Shown here: piece after piece, positions 34,194-46,100 of the stretch
Position numbering within the stretch: position 1 is the stretch's first letter
Layout of the letters: every line of letters starts with the position of its first letter
Assembly: GCF_010093535.1 (NCBI RefSeq)
Contig: NW_022985174.1
Location: forward strand, 225,837 to 289,836
Length of the DNA: 64,000 nucleotides
From: Lindgomyces ingoldianus
Lineage: Eukaryota > Ascomycota > Dothideomycetes > Pleosporales > Lindgomycetaceae
Direction of reading: 5' to 3'
Notes under the pieces: generated by a model
Told to the model about the DNA's origin: nothing
Databases searched by the model: none
Seen by the model: only the letters and a program-made list of their open reading frames with translations
Translations under genes and position numbers: made by a program

Positions 34194-35705
34194 CTAAGAG
34201 TCGCGAGCCGCGCCCTTGATTTGGAAGCCGCCAGGAGGTTGTGCCTTTCCGCGGATTTTGAGGTCCACGCCAGGAACCTCAAAGTCATTGAAGGATGGCG
34301 GGTTGAAGTCGTCTTTCAATCGACCGTAGGATAAATCTTGGCCAGTGGTGCGCGTCATCCTGTCCTTGAGTGGGATCTGGACTGGCTGACCGTTCTTTGT
34401 CATCCGTGAAGCAAGGCTACGCACGCCAGAGTTCGCAGTCTCGTCAGTCGCGTCCGTTCGACGGTGGTTGCTCACGTCCGTCTTGTGGGGGAAGACATAT
34501 CCGGCTTTGTACCTGTCTCCCTTGAAGTCATTCCACGACAGTCCGCTCGCTGACTTGGCAGGTTTTACGGAAGTCGCTGTGAGGTCCTCGTCGTGAGATC
34601 CATAGCGATCATGCACCCAGGCGGTTCCGGCTTCCGCTCCATCCCTGTCCCGTCGGGACGGACGGGAGTTCTGATTGCCACGGTTGCGTCGGAGGGACGA
34701 GCCACCTTCATCAAAACCCAAACGCCCATCACCCTCGGCGGCTGGCGATGCGCTACGGTCTCGGAGCCTACCGTAATTCCTATCTCCTGGCTCAGACCTG
34801 CCATTTCGGCGAGACTGTGGGAAGTATCTGTCGGTATCTCCGCGTTGACGGTCGTGATGGCAATTGTTACGGCGGTCCCGATTACGATCTTTTGTTACGC
34901 CTTCCCATTCGATACCCGGGACACGTCTGTCTGCATCGCGGAGTCTCGGTTGCTCTTCGCCGTATGAATCGTCCGTTGACGAAGCTTCATCGTACAGAGA
35001 TACGTCAAAGTTCATGCTAACACGGTCAATTGAATGCCTTCCATGTATAGTTTTAACGGACCTAGGTCGTCGGGCAGCAAAATCTCCATCGTGATCGACG
35101 TATCCCGCCGGGGGGTGGCGGAGTCGGTTTTGGGGGCGCCTGTCTGGATTCTTCTTGTAGTACAGGCTCTTTTTGGCCGCTCCCTTAGGTTTCTTGTCGC
35201 CTGAGTTGGCCTGCCGCACAGAAATCTGAACGTTCGGGTAGGAAGGGTAGCGCCTAGCATCTCTAGGAGTCTGTGCCGAAAGGTGGCTAGCGTCGGTAGC
35301 GCTCAAAGCCTTAAGAGCCTGCGCCGCCACAGCCTCATCAAGGTATTCGAGGTTGAAGGAGCTGTCATTGACCCAGTGAACAACGGGGTCGTACTCAGAG
35401 AAGTGCAGGTTGGCATAGACTTGAGGATCGTCTTCCTTGAAGTCGGTAGAGGTAACTTGGACGTTGACCTGCTCGGCAATGGGAAAGAAATCGTCGACAT
35501 CTTCGTCGTAGATAGCGGGACGCATGCTGGAATCCACCTGAGGGTTCTGGATCATAGTCTGCTCCTAGGCGCAGTCAGTATGAAGAGACAACAGCCGCGA
35601 AGTTTTTGAACGGACCGTGTCGAGTTCCATCGGCTGCGGGATGTCCACGTCGCCGTCAAGGTCGATGTCGAAGTCTGATTGCATGGTTAACGTATTGTCC
35701 GACAT
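34194..35705 (-). CDS. NCBP3-like nuclear cap-binding/mRNA export protein (DUF2414-type)
   Basis: Two exons, 35705-35616 and 35564-34194 (51-nt intron, GTCCGT..CCTAG), encode 486 residues. The start is acidic (SDFDIDLDGDVDIPQPMELD). Residues about 75-115 hold an RRM-like segment, PVVHWVNDSSFNLEYLDEAV, and AAQALKAL, resembling the RNA-recognition core of NCBP3/C17orf85. The region VQISVRQANSGDKKPKGAAK then KSLYYKKNPDRRP is also typical. The remainder is Arg/Asp/Gly-rich and disordered, as for RNA-binding export factors, with SGLSWNDFKGDRYKAGYVFP and SLASRMTKNGQPVQIPLKDR near the end. Human NCBP3 binds the mRNA cap with NCBP1 and aids export; whether the fungal protein does so is inference. Confidence 0.7.
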
Positions 35706-36147
35706 GTTTGCCGCCTGAAGTTGACAGGAAACAGAAGACAGTGCCAGGAGCCAACAGAGAGGCTTTCGTGGGACCGTGGTGGTGAGGCACGGTGGGGATT
35801 ATCGCGGTGAATGCTCCGGGCGCGAGATAAATGGTTCGCGCCGCTAGCGTGGTGCACGGGCCCGATAGCATGTGATATCATTCCCTGCAACGCCACTTCC
35901 CTAGCCACATAGTGTGGCTTAGCATGGGGCAGTCGTTGGTACTCAAACGATCATCCTGATAGTTTTACCAATTGCTCTCCAAAACCCAATGCAGATCTTT
36001 CAAGGACTCTATAGCCTTTTGTTCTACTACAGAGAAGATTTCCTTATGTAAGGCTGACGAAAGAAAGTTCCCCAATCCACCCATGCTTTCCGTTCTCCTT
36101 GGTTCACCATATCGTCCTGGGCATCCATCCACTCGCCTGCCTTACGG
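35706..36147. other. Intergenic, nothing recognised
   Basis: Promoter of the NCBP3-like gene and 3' flank of the succinate-semialdehyde dehydrogenase gene, both on the minus strand. Confidence 0.5.
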
Positions 36148-37733
36148 TCAGCCCTCAAGAGTAAATGTCCCAGTCTTAGTGATCAGATATTCAGCAACTG
36201 CAACGTCTTTCCCTGATTCCTTTCCATACCCCGACTGCTTTATTCCGCCAAATGGAGACTCGGCCGCGGAAGAATTGCCTGGTCACACAGTCAGTATGGC
36301 CCTTCCGTCATCCAGCACTGAATAGCTTACCAGTGTTCATCCCAATCATGCCCGCCTCGAGATTCTCAAACAATCTCCACATGCGGTCGACATTCTTCGT
36401 AAAGCAGTATGATGCAAGTCCCATGCTGGTGTCATTGGCAGCTTTGACGGCTTCTTCTTCTGTGTCGAACTTAATGAAGGTACAGACGGGTGCGAATATC
36501 TCCTCTTTTGTAATATCCATGTCCGGCTTGATTCCAGTGATAACTGTTGGCTCAAAGAAGTATCCACCGTTCTTCGAGATCTTGTTCCCGCCCATGTGGA
36601 CAGTGGCCCCTTTTGACTTCGCGTCTTGGACAAGCGCGAGGGCTTTCTGGATGCCTCGTGGTGTTGTCACAGGCCCCATGGTGGTCGCCTTATCAGAGCC
36701 ATGTCCAACAACGATCTTCTTGCTCTCGGCATTCCATCTTTCCAGAAATTTTTCGAAGATACCTGACTGCACATAGATACGGTTTGCTGTGATACAGGCC
36801 TGACCAGCGTGTCGGTACTTTAGAGCGAAGATCTGTCCCATTGCCTGGTCTATGTTTGCGTCGTCAAAGATTAGCACAGGGCAGTTGCCACCCAGTTCAA
36901 GAGTGACTTTCTTCAGATTATCTGAGCATATCTTAGCAATAAGCTTGCCAACCCTGGTTGATCCGGTAAATGAGACTTTCTTGATTAGAGGATGACGGCA
37001 AAGTGCCTCGCTAAGCTCTGGAGTCTTGTTGAGATCTGTCGTGAGGACATTGAGGGCCCCTTTTGGGAAACCGGCTTTATCCGCAAGATACGCCAAAGCA
37101 AGCACAGAGATGGGAGTTTCAGGGCTTGGTTTTACGATCATGGTGCATCCAGCGGCGAGAGCAGCTCCAGCTTTACGAAGGACCATAGCTATGGGGAAGT
37201 TCCAAGGGACTAAAGCAGCCGCAACTCCCAGGGGTTGTTTAATCGTAAAGACTCGTCGATCCGGTAAAGCCGGAGTGAATACAGTACCTTGAATTCTCTC
37301 AGCTTCTCCAGCAAACCACCATGTGAATCCTGTGGAGTAGTCGATCTCGCCATACGCTTCTGCTCGAGGTTTCCCGGTCTCGTATACAAGTATAGTTGCT
37401 ATGTCTTCCTTGTTTTCTCTAATTAAGGAGTCCCATTTGAAAAGCATCTGGGCTCTAACCCGCGGGCTGATCTTTCGGTAGCTCCCAAAGCACTCATATG
37501 AGCTTTTCACAGCGTCGTCTACATCCGATGCGTCGTTAGTGGGGCATTCTGCCCAAGGCTGCCCGGTCCCAGGATCTTCATATGCGTTAATTCAAGTTTG
37601 GCTTCGAGTGGTTGCAGTAAGACTAACCAACTACTTCGAAAGTTTTGCCAGACTTTGACTTTACCCAACTGCCGTGCACAAAGGACTCGTTGCGCAGCAA
37701 ATCTGGGTTGTTAAGCTGCGAAGCAATCAGCGA
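36148..37733 (-). CDS. Succinate-semialdehyde dehydrogenase [NAD(P)+], start codon unresolved
   Basis: Supported exons 37733-37628, 37575-36331 and 36278-36148 total 494 codons with stop; both introns are 52 nt. The reading begins SLIASQLNNPDLLRNESFVH and continues VVDPGTGQPWAECPTND. The aldehyde dehydrogenase fold is complete: VPWNFPIAMVLRKAGAALAA, FTGSTRVGK (NAD-binding loop), VTLELGGNCPVL with the general-base Glu, RHAGQACITANRIYV with the nucleophile Cys, and the C-terminal ESPFGGIKQSGYGKE restored by the last splice. The enzyme oxidises succinic semialdehyde to succinate in the GABA shunt. I could not find an ATG in frame with the first exon: a CCGCAG acceptor at its edge suggests one more upstream exon, or the 5' end has decayed. 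It is divergent from the SDR gene at 38474. Confidence 0.85.
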
Positions 37734-38473
37734 CTGCGGAGAGAGTTGTAAAGTCTCTAGGCAGACATGCCTTGAACGGCAACTGGTATTTTCCCATTGA
37801 GCACATGGCGAATGGATGGTTGGTTTTCTCTAGCAACTGACTTGGACCTCGGTGATGCGGCCCTATGACATAAAAAATGTAAGCCCGAATGAATGAGAAG
37901 GGGTATTAGTCAAACCCACAGTTGCTTTATATGAGAAGAAAATAAATGGAATGTTATCACAGCTGAAGTTCAAGTTGAAATTTATCGAGGGTAATCCAAG
38001 CATGCGGCGCCAGCAAGCGTCAAGCTTAAAGCTGACACTCCTTGCACGACGACATCTCATCACCCCACCTTTGTCTCCATCCGAGCACATGGCTTGATTG
38101 GCGAGAGCAACTGCTGTGTGGGAGCCCAAAGCGGTGGTCCGAAGGCTTGAGATGTTGGAACTGTTTCCGCACTCCCCTGACTGGATCGCCTTGGCAACCC
38201 CCCAATTCCCCAAGGCACCTGGATCGACGTCGACTTCCCCTCTTCACACAACCTCAACCCCTCAGCTCTCACGTCGGAGTTGCGGCATGCTTCGGCAATC
38301 AGCCACATGGGATACCTAATTGATCTACGATTCCACCTATTGGTGGGGATAACAAATTGTCTCATGCATATGATAACTAATAATGTCTTCGTCTCTGCTG
38401 ACTCGACAGTCTCCCTTACTCAGTCTACCTATCTTCACAGCTAGCCGACGAGCACACCAGCAATATCAACATC
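37734..38473. other. Divergent region, SSADH / SDR
   Basis: Should contain the missing first exon of the dehydrogenase gene and the promoter of the SDR gene. ATGs on the minus strand at about 37815, 37806 and 37767 do not join the known exon in frame through any plausible intron. Confidence 0.4.
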
Positions 38474-39326
38474 ATGGGTCGATTAAATGATAAGGTCGCC
38501 ATCGTTACAGGTATGGCCCAAATTCCCATTTGTCTATTCAGTTCTTAACATTCGCATCTAGGTGCCGGATCAGGTTTCGGGGCCGGTATATCCCAAGCAT
38601 TCGCAGGAGAAGGCTGTAAGGTACTTGTCTGCGACATCAATCAGATCGGTGGCGAAGCCACCGTCAAATCGAATCCCTCCATGATGGCATTCCACAAGAT
38701 GGACGTTACGAAAGGTGCAGACTGGAAGTCGACAATGGACGCCGCGATCCAGAAGTTTGGCAAAGTGGACATTTTAGTAAACAACGCTGGCACTAGTTAC
38801 AGGAATAAGCCTACAGTGGATGTCACAGAGGAGGAATTTCAGAGGACGTTCGATGTGAATGTGAAAGGCGTTTATTTGGGATGCAATGCATGGGTCCCCC
38901 AGGCGATTGAGCGCAAAGAAGGAGGCGTCATCATTAATATCGCGAGTGTTGGTGCGACAAGACCACGACCGGGATTGGTGTGGTATAATGCGTCGAAAGG
39001 CGCGATATGGAACGTATGTTTTCCGAGTCAATTGTAAGTGCCAACTAAATATATGACAGGCGACAAAGGGTCTTGCAGCGGAATATGGCGCTCATCAAAT
39101 CCGATGTGTAAGCATCTGTCCTTTGGTCACTGGGACGGGGCTCTTCTCATCTTTCACTGGGATGGAGGATACACCAGAGAACCGCCAAAAGTTCACGTTC
39201 AACGTGCCAATGGGGAGAATTGGCGAAGTTGATGACGTTTCGTCTGCCTGTGTGTTTATGGCTAGCACTGAGGCAAAATTTATAACCGGCGTCAACTTAG
39301 AAGTTGACGGAGGCAGATGCATCTAG
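38474..39326 (+). CDS. Classical short-chain dehydrogenase/reductase
   Basis: Three exons (38474-38510, 38562-39013, 39060-39326) encode 251 residues; introns are 51 and 46 nt. Splicing rebuilds the cofactor motif T-G-A-G-S-G-F-G-A-G near residues 12-21. Further landmarks are DILVNNAGTSY (N-N-A-G), IINIASVGA with the catalytic Ser region, YNASKGA (Tyr-x-x-x-Lys pair) and the C-terminal VPMGRIGEVDDVSSACVFMA and ITGVNLEVDGGRCI. A conserved Asp (CDINQ) after the second beta strand predicts NAD(H) preference. Substrate unknown. It shares an upstream region with the succinate-semialdehyde dehydrogenase gene, so a joint catabolic role (oxidising a hydroxy acid or alcohol to a semialdehyde) is possible but unproven. 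Confidence 0.92.
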
Positions 39327-39701
39327 AGAATGACAGGATGATGAATGTCACCTGGAGAAGAAAGTTGGTAGTCCAAGTGTACCCATGAAGGAAACATGTG
39401 CCATCATCGAAGGTATATATTTTTTTTGTTAACCATGACAGCATCTTTCGAACACCCTTGCCTATTATAGATTAAGTTATCTAGAAACAACGGGCTCGAT
39501 GGCAACGTATGGGATCCATGGGACAGCCCTCGAGCGTAGCGATAACATCACAGACACATTAAATGGAGAAAGTATAGTTGACTGAACAGCGTTGGGTATC
39601 AATAAGTGCGTTATCGTATAGCAGTCATCCCTTCGTCCTCATGCTAATAGTACAGTTCACTGTGGGAGACTACAAGAAAGAAAACAGCACAAGGTAAAAG
39701 C
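39327..39701. other. Convergent 3' region
   Basis: AT-rich sequence between the SDR stop and the stop of the small Thr/Arg-rich gene; no gene. Confidence 0.6.
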
Positions 39702-40096
39702 TTAGTATCGCTGGTGAGAATTACGACCGTCAGTACCATGCATACGACGGGTGCCAGCAGCCTGAGTATATATTAGCAGGGGAATTGGAAACTCGACCAA
39801 GAATAGCTTACCTTTAAACCAGGACGGCGTGTCAAAGAACCTCTCAACTTCATCAGAGCACCGGAGACCTTGTCACCCATGGTGGCATGGCGTTTTTGGT
39901 GGTGGACTGGAACTCCAGCGCCAGCTGCGGTAGATCGAGTAGTGCGTGTGGTGGTTGTGGTGGTTGTAGTAGTGACAGGTCTTCGGGTTGCCCGTTTAGG
40001 ACCAAGAAGTCGGGTTTTCAAGCTTGGGCGGGCAGTGGTGCGGGTGGCTCGGGTGGTGCGGGGAGCTGTGCGGTGTGTTCGGCGCATGATAGGCAT
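39702..40096 (-). CDS. Small Thr/Arg-rich conserved fungal protein of unknown function
   Basis: Two exons, 40096-39812 and 39761-39702 (50-nt intron, GTAAGC..ACTCAG), give 114 residues. The first half is basic and low-complexity (Arg/Thr, with nine Thr codons in a row in the middle, mostly ACC/ACA/ACT). The second half is different: HHQKRHATMGDKVSGALMKL, then RGSLTRRPGLK, and after the splice AAGTRRMHGTDGR near the end. I recall this kind of C-terminal block from small hypothetical proteins of many filamentous ascomycetes, often stress- or conidiation-associated, but I cannot name a family. The start MPIMRRTHR is chosen because upstream in-frame sequence looks non-coding. Charge and lack of hydrophobic segments suggest a soluble, nucleic-acid-binding or intrinsically disordered protein. 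Confidence 0.72.
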
Positions 40097-41201
40097 GATG
40101 ATCGTTCGCCGGTGTTGAAGTTGTGGATAGCTGAGTGGTTGTCTGAAGAACGTTGGAAGTAGTCCAAATATTGTAGTGTTAGAGTGGGATACGAGACAGA
40201 AGAGGCGAAATATAGGTATCTTTATACCCTGTTCCAATTCACAATGAGTGCGCCGTGAAACAGGTTGTTCACACAGCTCTCCAACTTCAGGTTAGGATCA
40301 TCACCAGAGACGTCATGCAGGGACATCCTTAGCAGGTGATGGTGTGGCGCATAACAAGCGCTCCACCACACAAGATGTTGGCACCATCCGCAGGTGGCTT
40401 GCTGTGTTTCAGAGCATTTCCCTTTCGAGTCTGCTCTCCGCCGATACAGTGCGTGGCTGGGTGTTGCAGAGATCGAGACGCGAATGAAAGTGCGCTTGTG
40501 GCCGAATGTGGCTAAGTGGGGCTTTGGGACCCTGATTGAGAGGACAAGGTGATGTCATTTCAGCCCTATGCGAATGGCTTCACGTCGTCATCGCGATTGA
40601 AAATGTGGGATGAGCGTTTGGTATAATGCAGAGGATCCGGGTATCCCGTGGGCAGGGAATTTGAAAGATTTCTCCGGGCTTAATCTCTTTAATCCGTATC
40701 TGGAGTCGACACAACGTCATAGAGCAGGCTTGTGCCAAGCGTGCACGACGATTCGACCGCTCCTTCTCTTCCTTACCCACAACCACATCGTTAGACTTGA
40801 GACACTTCAGCCAAAATTGAAGCAATTCATTCCGGATGATGGGTGAAGCATGAAATTTAAGAACCCTGGTGGCTCTGAAACCCGGCATCCTCACCGTGGG
40901 CCGAGTCTGATTATAACGATGAGTAAAAAGTGCAGTAGTGTTTACCTTCACGAATAATTACGAGCGTTGACTTCAGTCAATTGGCTGCCACACTTATCGT
41001 GAAAGGAGTCCGCCCTTTCTCCTAGCGGTTGACTTTTGGTGACAGGGTCGTGATGTCACAGTAAAATAATCTATCAAATAAAACCGCAATTTCCAAACAA
41101 CAGTTATTCCCGTCCAATACATTCTTCCAATTCACTATATCGCAAGTGCTAGCGTGAATGAGAGATCCCACGTCTCTTTACACATATTCCCACTCTTCGC
41201 G
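40097..41201. other. Intergenic, nothing recognised
   Basis: Upstream of the small Thr/Arg-rich gene and of the SDR pseudogene. Minus-strand frame 40580-40951 has no family resemblance. Confidence 0.5.
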
Positions 41202-42192
41202 ATGAGCGGCAAATCACAGTTTGAGCAGGGTGAGCGCTTGGCCTTTGAGTCCTCATTCTTACCCATCTACAAGTTCATCAATTTAACAGCCAAAGGACAC
41301 TCTGCTCCTGTTAAGCACCAGAAAGTACCTGGTCTTGAGTCCGAGCTCAGCTTGATCATGTTTCCGACCCCTAGTGGAGGATCTCAGCTTTACAAAGCCG
41401 CTGGCAAGCTCGAGGGAAGGCTTTGACGACCAGAGGTGACTCTGGTATCGGCCGTTCAATTGCGATTCTGTACGTTATGGAGGGTGCTGACAGCTTCATT
41501 GCGTATCTTCCAGAGGAGGAGAAGGATGCTCAAGAGACGAAGAATGTGTGGAAGGGAAGGAAGGGAAATACTATTTGCAACCCACCGATTTGAAGGATAG
41601 GGACAATTGCAAGAAGTTGGTAGATGCAGCGGTCAAGGCGATGGGCGGTATCGATATCTTAGTAAACAACCATGCTTACCAAATGATGGTTGAAGACATC
41701 AAAGACCCGTCCGAGTAAGTCCATCTCTAGGATCCCCCTGCCAAGAAAATGTTAATGGTCCATGCAGAGACTAATGGATATTGAGCTTCAACACTAATAT
41801 CTATCCCTTCTTCTACCTTTCTAAGTACACTCTACCCCATATGAAGAAGGGCAGTACCATCATCAACAACGCGTTCATCAACGCATATATCCCCCCCCGG
41901 ATTTGTTGAATTACACGTCGACGAAGGGGGCTATTGTGTCGTTTACTCGTGGCCTATCTAACCAGTATATCGGCCGTGGTACCCGTGTCAACGCAGTCGC
42001 GCCTGGTCCGGTTTGGACTCCACTTATACCATCAACGATGACGGACGAGGCCATGAAGCAATTCGTGAGTCCAATGGGGAGACCATCACAACTGAGTGAG
42101 ATCGCGACTTGTTTCGTATTCCTGGCGAGTATCGATAGCAGTCCGATAAGCGGACAGACTATTCACGCCAATGGTGGTGTCGTCAATGGTGA
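41202..42192 (+). pseudogene. Short-chain dehydrogenase pseudogene with several frameshifts
   Basis: The family is clear: the start MSGKSQFEQGERLAFES, then [28 protein letters not shown] (degenerate cofactor motif), AMGGIDILVNNHAYQMM, FFYLSKYTLPHMKKGSTIIN, YTSTKGAIVSFTRGLSNQYI and a C-terminus ISGQTIHANGGVV. It resembles the YghA-type oxidoreductases that keep an N-terminal extension. Frame changes occur near 41424 (between GKLEG and KALTT), near 41545-41565, near 41775 and at an eight-C run at 41889-41896; the usual stop after the NGGVVVNG end is also lost. A GTAAGT intron at about 41714-41767 is still recognisable. I therefore call it inactive, unless the assembly carries errors here. Confidence 0.85.
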
Positions 42193-43164
42193 AGGATTAT
42201 CGGACGGCCTGCGTTATTCCACTTTCGTTCTAGCACGGATTTCACCTCCTCCACACCAACCTTTTCCAAGCTTGGCCTCAAAGCTGAGACCATGAACTTG
42301 ACCTGCCGCTCCATCTCGATCGGTGATATCCTCAAAGTCTCCGTAAGTCTTTATTTAGCAATGCACACCCCCTCGTTGCTCTGTACTTCAGCCCTTCCGC
42401 AAGGGCGGCTACAGCCAACCGCCGCTCGTGTACAGAGGACCTTCTGATTGGTGTTACTACTTTCTGGAGGAGGTTGTCTTTCCCCCCTATCGAGAGAATG
42501 TCGGGGGCTAAAACCAATTCCGCCAATTGTACCACACATGTGCCAGACCAGGGGTTTTCTGTTGACCGGTGAATTTATCGGCTGCTTTCAACAATCTTCG
42601 TAAGTACTCCGCACTTTGAGGAGGGATCATGCTGTTGCCTGTAACAGCCCTCTCCCATGTCCATCATTTCACCAATCGGATCCGAGATGTTTTGCAGACT
42701 GGCCAACGTCTCCCCATGAATCCCGCCCCCAAACCTTGCCTACATCCCTGCACCTGAGTTTGTGACTGAAACAGTGATGAACTGGAAAGGGATATCCAAG
42801 TAGGTAGGAGCTTTCATTCCTAACCGCCCTTTAACCTCACACGAACCCTCCTGGCACGCTCCGTCGGGAATTGAGTAGGATTTTGTCTAATACCACGTGC
42901 TGCGTGAGTCCCAATGTAATGCCACAATAGCATCCCCATTCTAACGAACTTGCATCAAAACACGAGGTCCTTTAACCGTTCTCTCAGCTCTTGTTCAGCT
43001 CTGAGCGCCACATGTATTTCATGGAGGGGTTTGTAGGAGCTCAGGAGGCAAGATATATTAGTCTGGGCTGCGCCCGCTACCGTCTATGTGAAGACTTAGT
43101 TTGAGTAACTTCAAACTTCAACTGACTTTTTACTTTCTCTTTGTTCACAAGTAAATCAATAGCA
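42193..43164. other. Region with unassigned coding-like scraps
   Basis: Around 42295-42345 a frame reads MNLTCRSISIGDILKVS and is followed by a perfect GTAAGT donor; near 42750-42800 another reads AYIPAPEFVTETVMNWKGI. They look like pieces of one decayed gene, but stops and frame changes prevent a model and I do not recognise the family. The final part is the promoter of the HET gene. Confidence 0.35.
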
Positions 43165-46100
43165 ATGCGTTCCTTCAGCAAATTCAGTAAGAAGGCAGCC
43201 GAGAGCTTCTCCTCTTCGCCAGGTACTGGTTCTGAAGGAGCGGGAGATCGTGAGCCAGGGACAAGTTCTCCTAGCAAATTCAGCTTCCAGGGCTCGGCTT
43301 CTATAACTAAGACTTTCACCAATCTACGAGCTCCTGCTTCTCAATCTCCATCGCAACCCGGCGATCAAGCGACTACTACAGGTACTCCGCAGCCAACGTA
43401 CACGCCCTCTCCTCCTCCTCCTCCTGGTCCTCCGTCTTCTGAATATGTTGTCCCTCCATCTCTTGCGCAAGCCAATGCTCAAGCTGAAGGCCCCAGTATT
43501 TCGGCAGGCCCAGTTGTACCCGCAGCACCTCTGCCTCCGAGTCACAGCAATCTCGACAACACCTCTCCGACACCAACTAGTTTCGGTATCAACACGAGTG
43601 AGACTACTATCTCTAACGAGAGTGCTGCTCCCTCATACCATGAGATCTCGCGAGATTCGCCCAATACCCCTTCTGAAATCCCGGAAGAGCCTAGACGGCC
43701 AAAACTGGAAAGCAAATCGACTGGTTTTAGTTTTACGTCATTCAGAAAGTCCCCCAAACCGGATCAATATTCAGAGATAGAATCTCCGAGCGAACGCTTA
43801 TTGCCAGCCAGCTCCACTACACCGAGTTCCTCAAAACGTACCGAGTCCCAGTACAAGCTAAGAGTACCCAAGACGCTGCGTAGTGTCGCCAATCTTAGTG
43901 AGTTGGAGATCGATCTAAGCGGTGGTGACATCAGCATAGTGTCTGAAAGTAGGATGAAGAAAAGGAGGGATGGGCTCTGCACCGCTTGTTCAAATATTAA
44001 CTTCGAGCAATTCGTCTCCCCAGACTCTGTATCCAAGGAGGGTGAGGGTGATAAATTCACTCGCAAGTTAATCTTCCTGGACCGCATTCTAAGGAAGAAG
44101 AAGAGAAATAACTGCAAGTTTTGTTGTTTGCTCTTCGACGCCATCGCTGAAAATGATCCGCTCCAACATCCCGCAGTGAAAGATCATCTTCCCCAAGAGC
44201 TCGCTGGTATGACTTTCAAAAAATGGGCTGAGAGTCAAGACTGGACCCAGCTTGTACCGCTGTATAAGTCGGCTTATCCGTTTGGACGGAGCAAGGACAG
44301 TGTGAAGCTGCAGCAAGAGGTTCATGGGGAGAGTGTTCTCGTCCAAGGGACTACCGATACCGATCAGCTGGCCTCTGAAGATACTGCCAAGTATGCGAGC
44401 GCGGCGGGAGTCGCAACTCTTAACGTTGCAATGTGGAATGAAACGGATACAGAGCGTGTGAAGATCATGGCAACTGTTGGCACCGTCATACCCACTGTCA
44501 CGTCGCTGATGACCAACCTCGACGCGAAGCTGCCAGTTGCTGTCTCCATCATCATTCATAATGCGAACGATGCAGATGCGGGGCTTCTCAATGTCGATGT
44601 CTGGGGCTACGGAAACGCTTATCGCGCACCGCTTTCTCGCATTAGTACTTTCAATCTTCGTATCGCCTCTGGCTATCAATCTGGACCTGGCGGCAGTCTC
44701 AATTATGGGAAACTACTCCGACCACAGGTAGACGTCGAAGGAGACTGCAAGAGATGGCTTGAGAACTGTTCTGGACAACACGGGCAGAAATGCGACGAGC
44801 CAAGCTGGTGGAATGAGTTGCCACCTCCATCTGGGCCTCACTTCCGGCTCATCGACGTCAACGGCATGCGACTCGTCCAAAAAGACATGACTGGGAACAA
44901 GAAGGACAGGCCGACATACGCCGCGCTATCATACGTTTGGGGTGCTGCAGGGAAACAGTGCCTGAATCTCCATATGCGAAATCTGGAAGACCTTAGCTCT
45001 AGTTTGGAGGAACAACCACTACCAATCGCGAAGACGATTCGCGACGCCATCGAAGTGACCAGGAGAATGGGATTGCCGTACCTTTGGGTGGACAGTCTTT
45101 GCATCATTCAATATGACGAGAGAGGTGAAGACGGTCCGGAAGCGCGGGCTTCGCAAATCGAGCAAATGGACAGGATATACGGCCATGCTGCTATAACAAT
45201 TGTTGCGGCAGAGGGGCTGGATGCCGAAGCTGGACTCCCTGGTATTTCATCCCAGCCGCCCCGGAATCAGATTGCCGAAGCGGTGCAGCCGAACCTGGGT
45301 ATCAATGTTCTGCTGGCAGTGCAATACAAGAATGCCTACGGCAAGTGGGACACGAGAGCATGGACGCTCCAAGAGAAGCTGCTTTCGAAGAGGATGCTCA
45401 TATTCAACGGAGGCTACGTTAGCTTCCATTGCCGACACAGTGTGTTGCGAGAAGATATGCCCGCCTGCCATGCCGGCAATGGCCCTGCTCAAATTCCCTG
45501 GCTTTCGTTGCCAGACAAGAAGCCCACATCCATGATCAAACGCGCTTGGGACGGTACTCCAGTACTACTACGCTCCCCCTTCTTCAGCGAATACGCAAAT
45601 CTCCTCGCGCAGTACACATCGCGTGATATGACCAACTCGATGGACGCTCTCAACGCGGTACTCGGACTCCTTAAAGTCCTCGAGAAGATGACTAACTCCG
45701 ACAAGCTCCTTACTCATCCTAGTGACACTACACCATCAGACTACACCCTTCACGGCCTCCCCGAGAAATTTCTCGATCTCGCATTGCTCTGGCAACCCCC
45801 GGCAGCCAAAGGTGTACATCTCACGAAACGTGCACATGACGATCTCCCGAGCTGGTCTTGGGCGGGATGGGAAGTGAGTAAAGACCCTGAATTCGACCCG
45901 AATGCGGCGACTGTGTTTCACGCCAAACCAGGTGTGCGGTTCGAAGAGCCGTTTTGGGTTGCCACAAATGAAGATTTGTCGCTTAAGAAGGTCGTTGTTC
46001 GTGAGGAGGATGGCAAGAAGGAGGGCAAGGAGGAGGGTAAGGAGGAGGGTAAGGAGGAGGGTAAGGAGGAGGGTATGGGGGATGCTGAAGAGCGCTTCAA

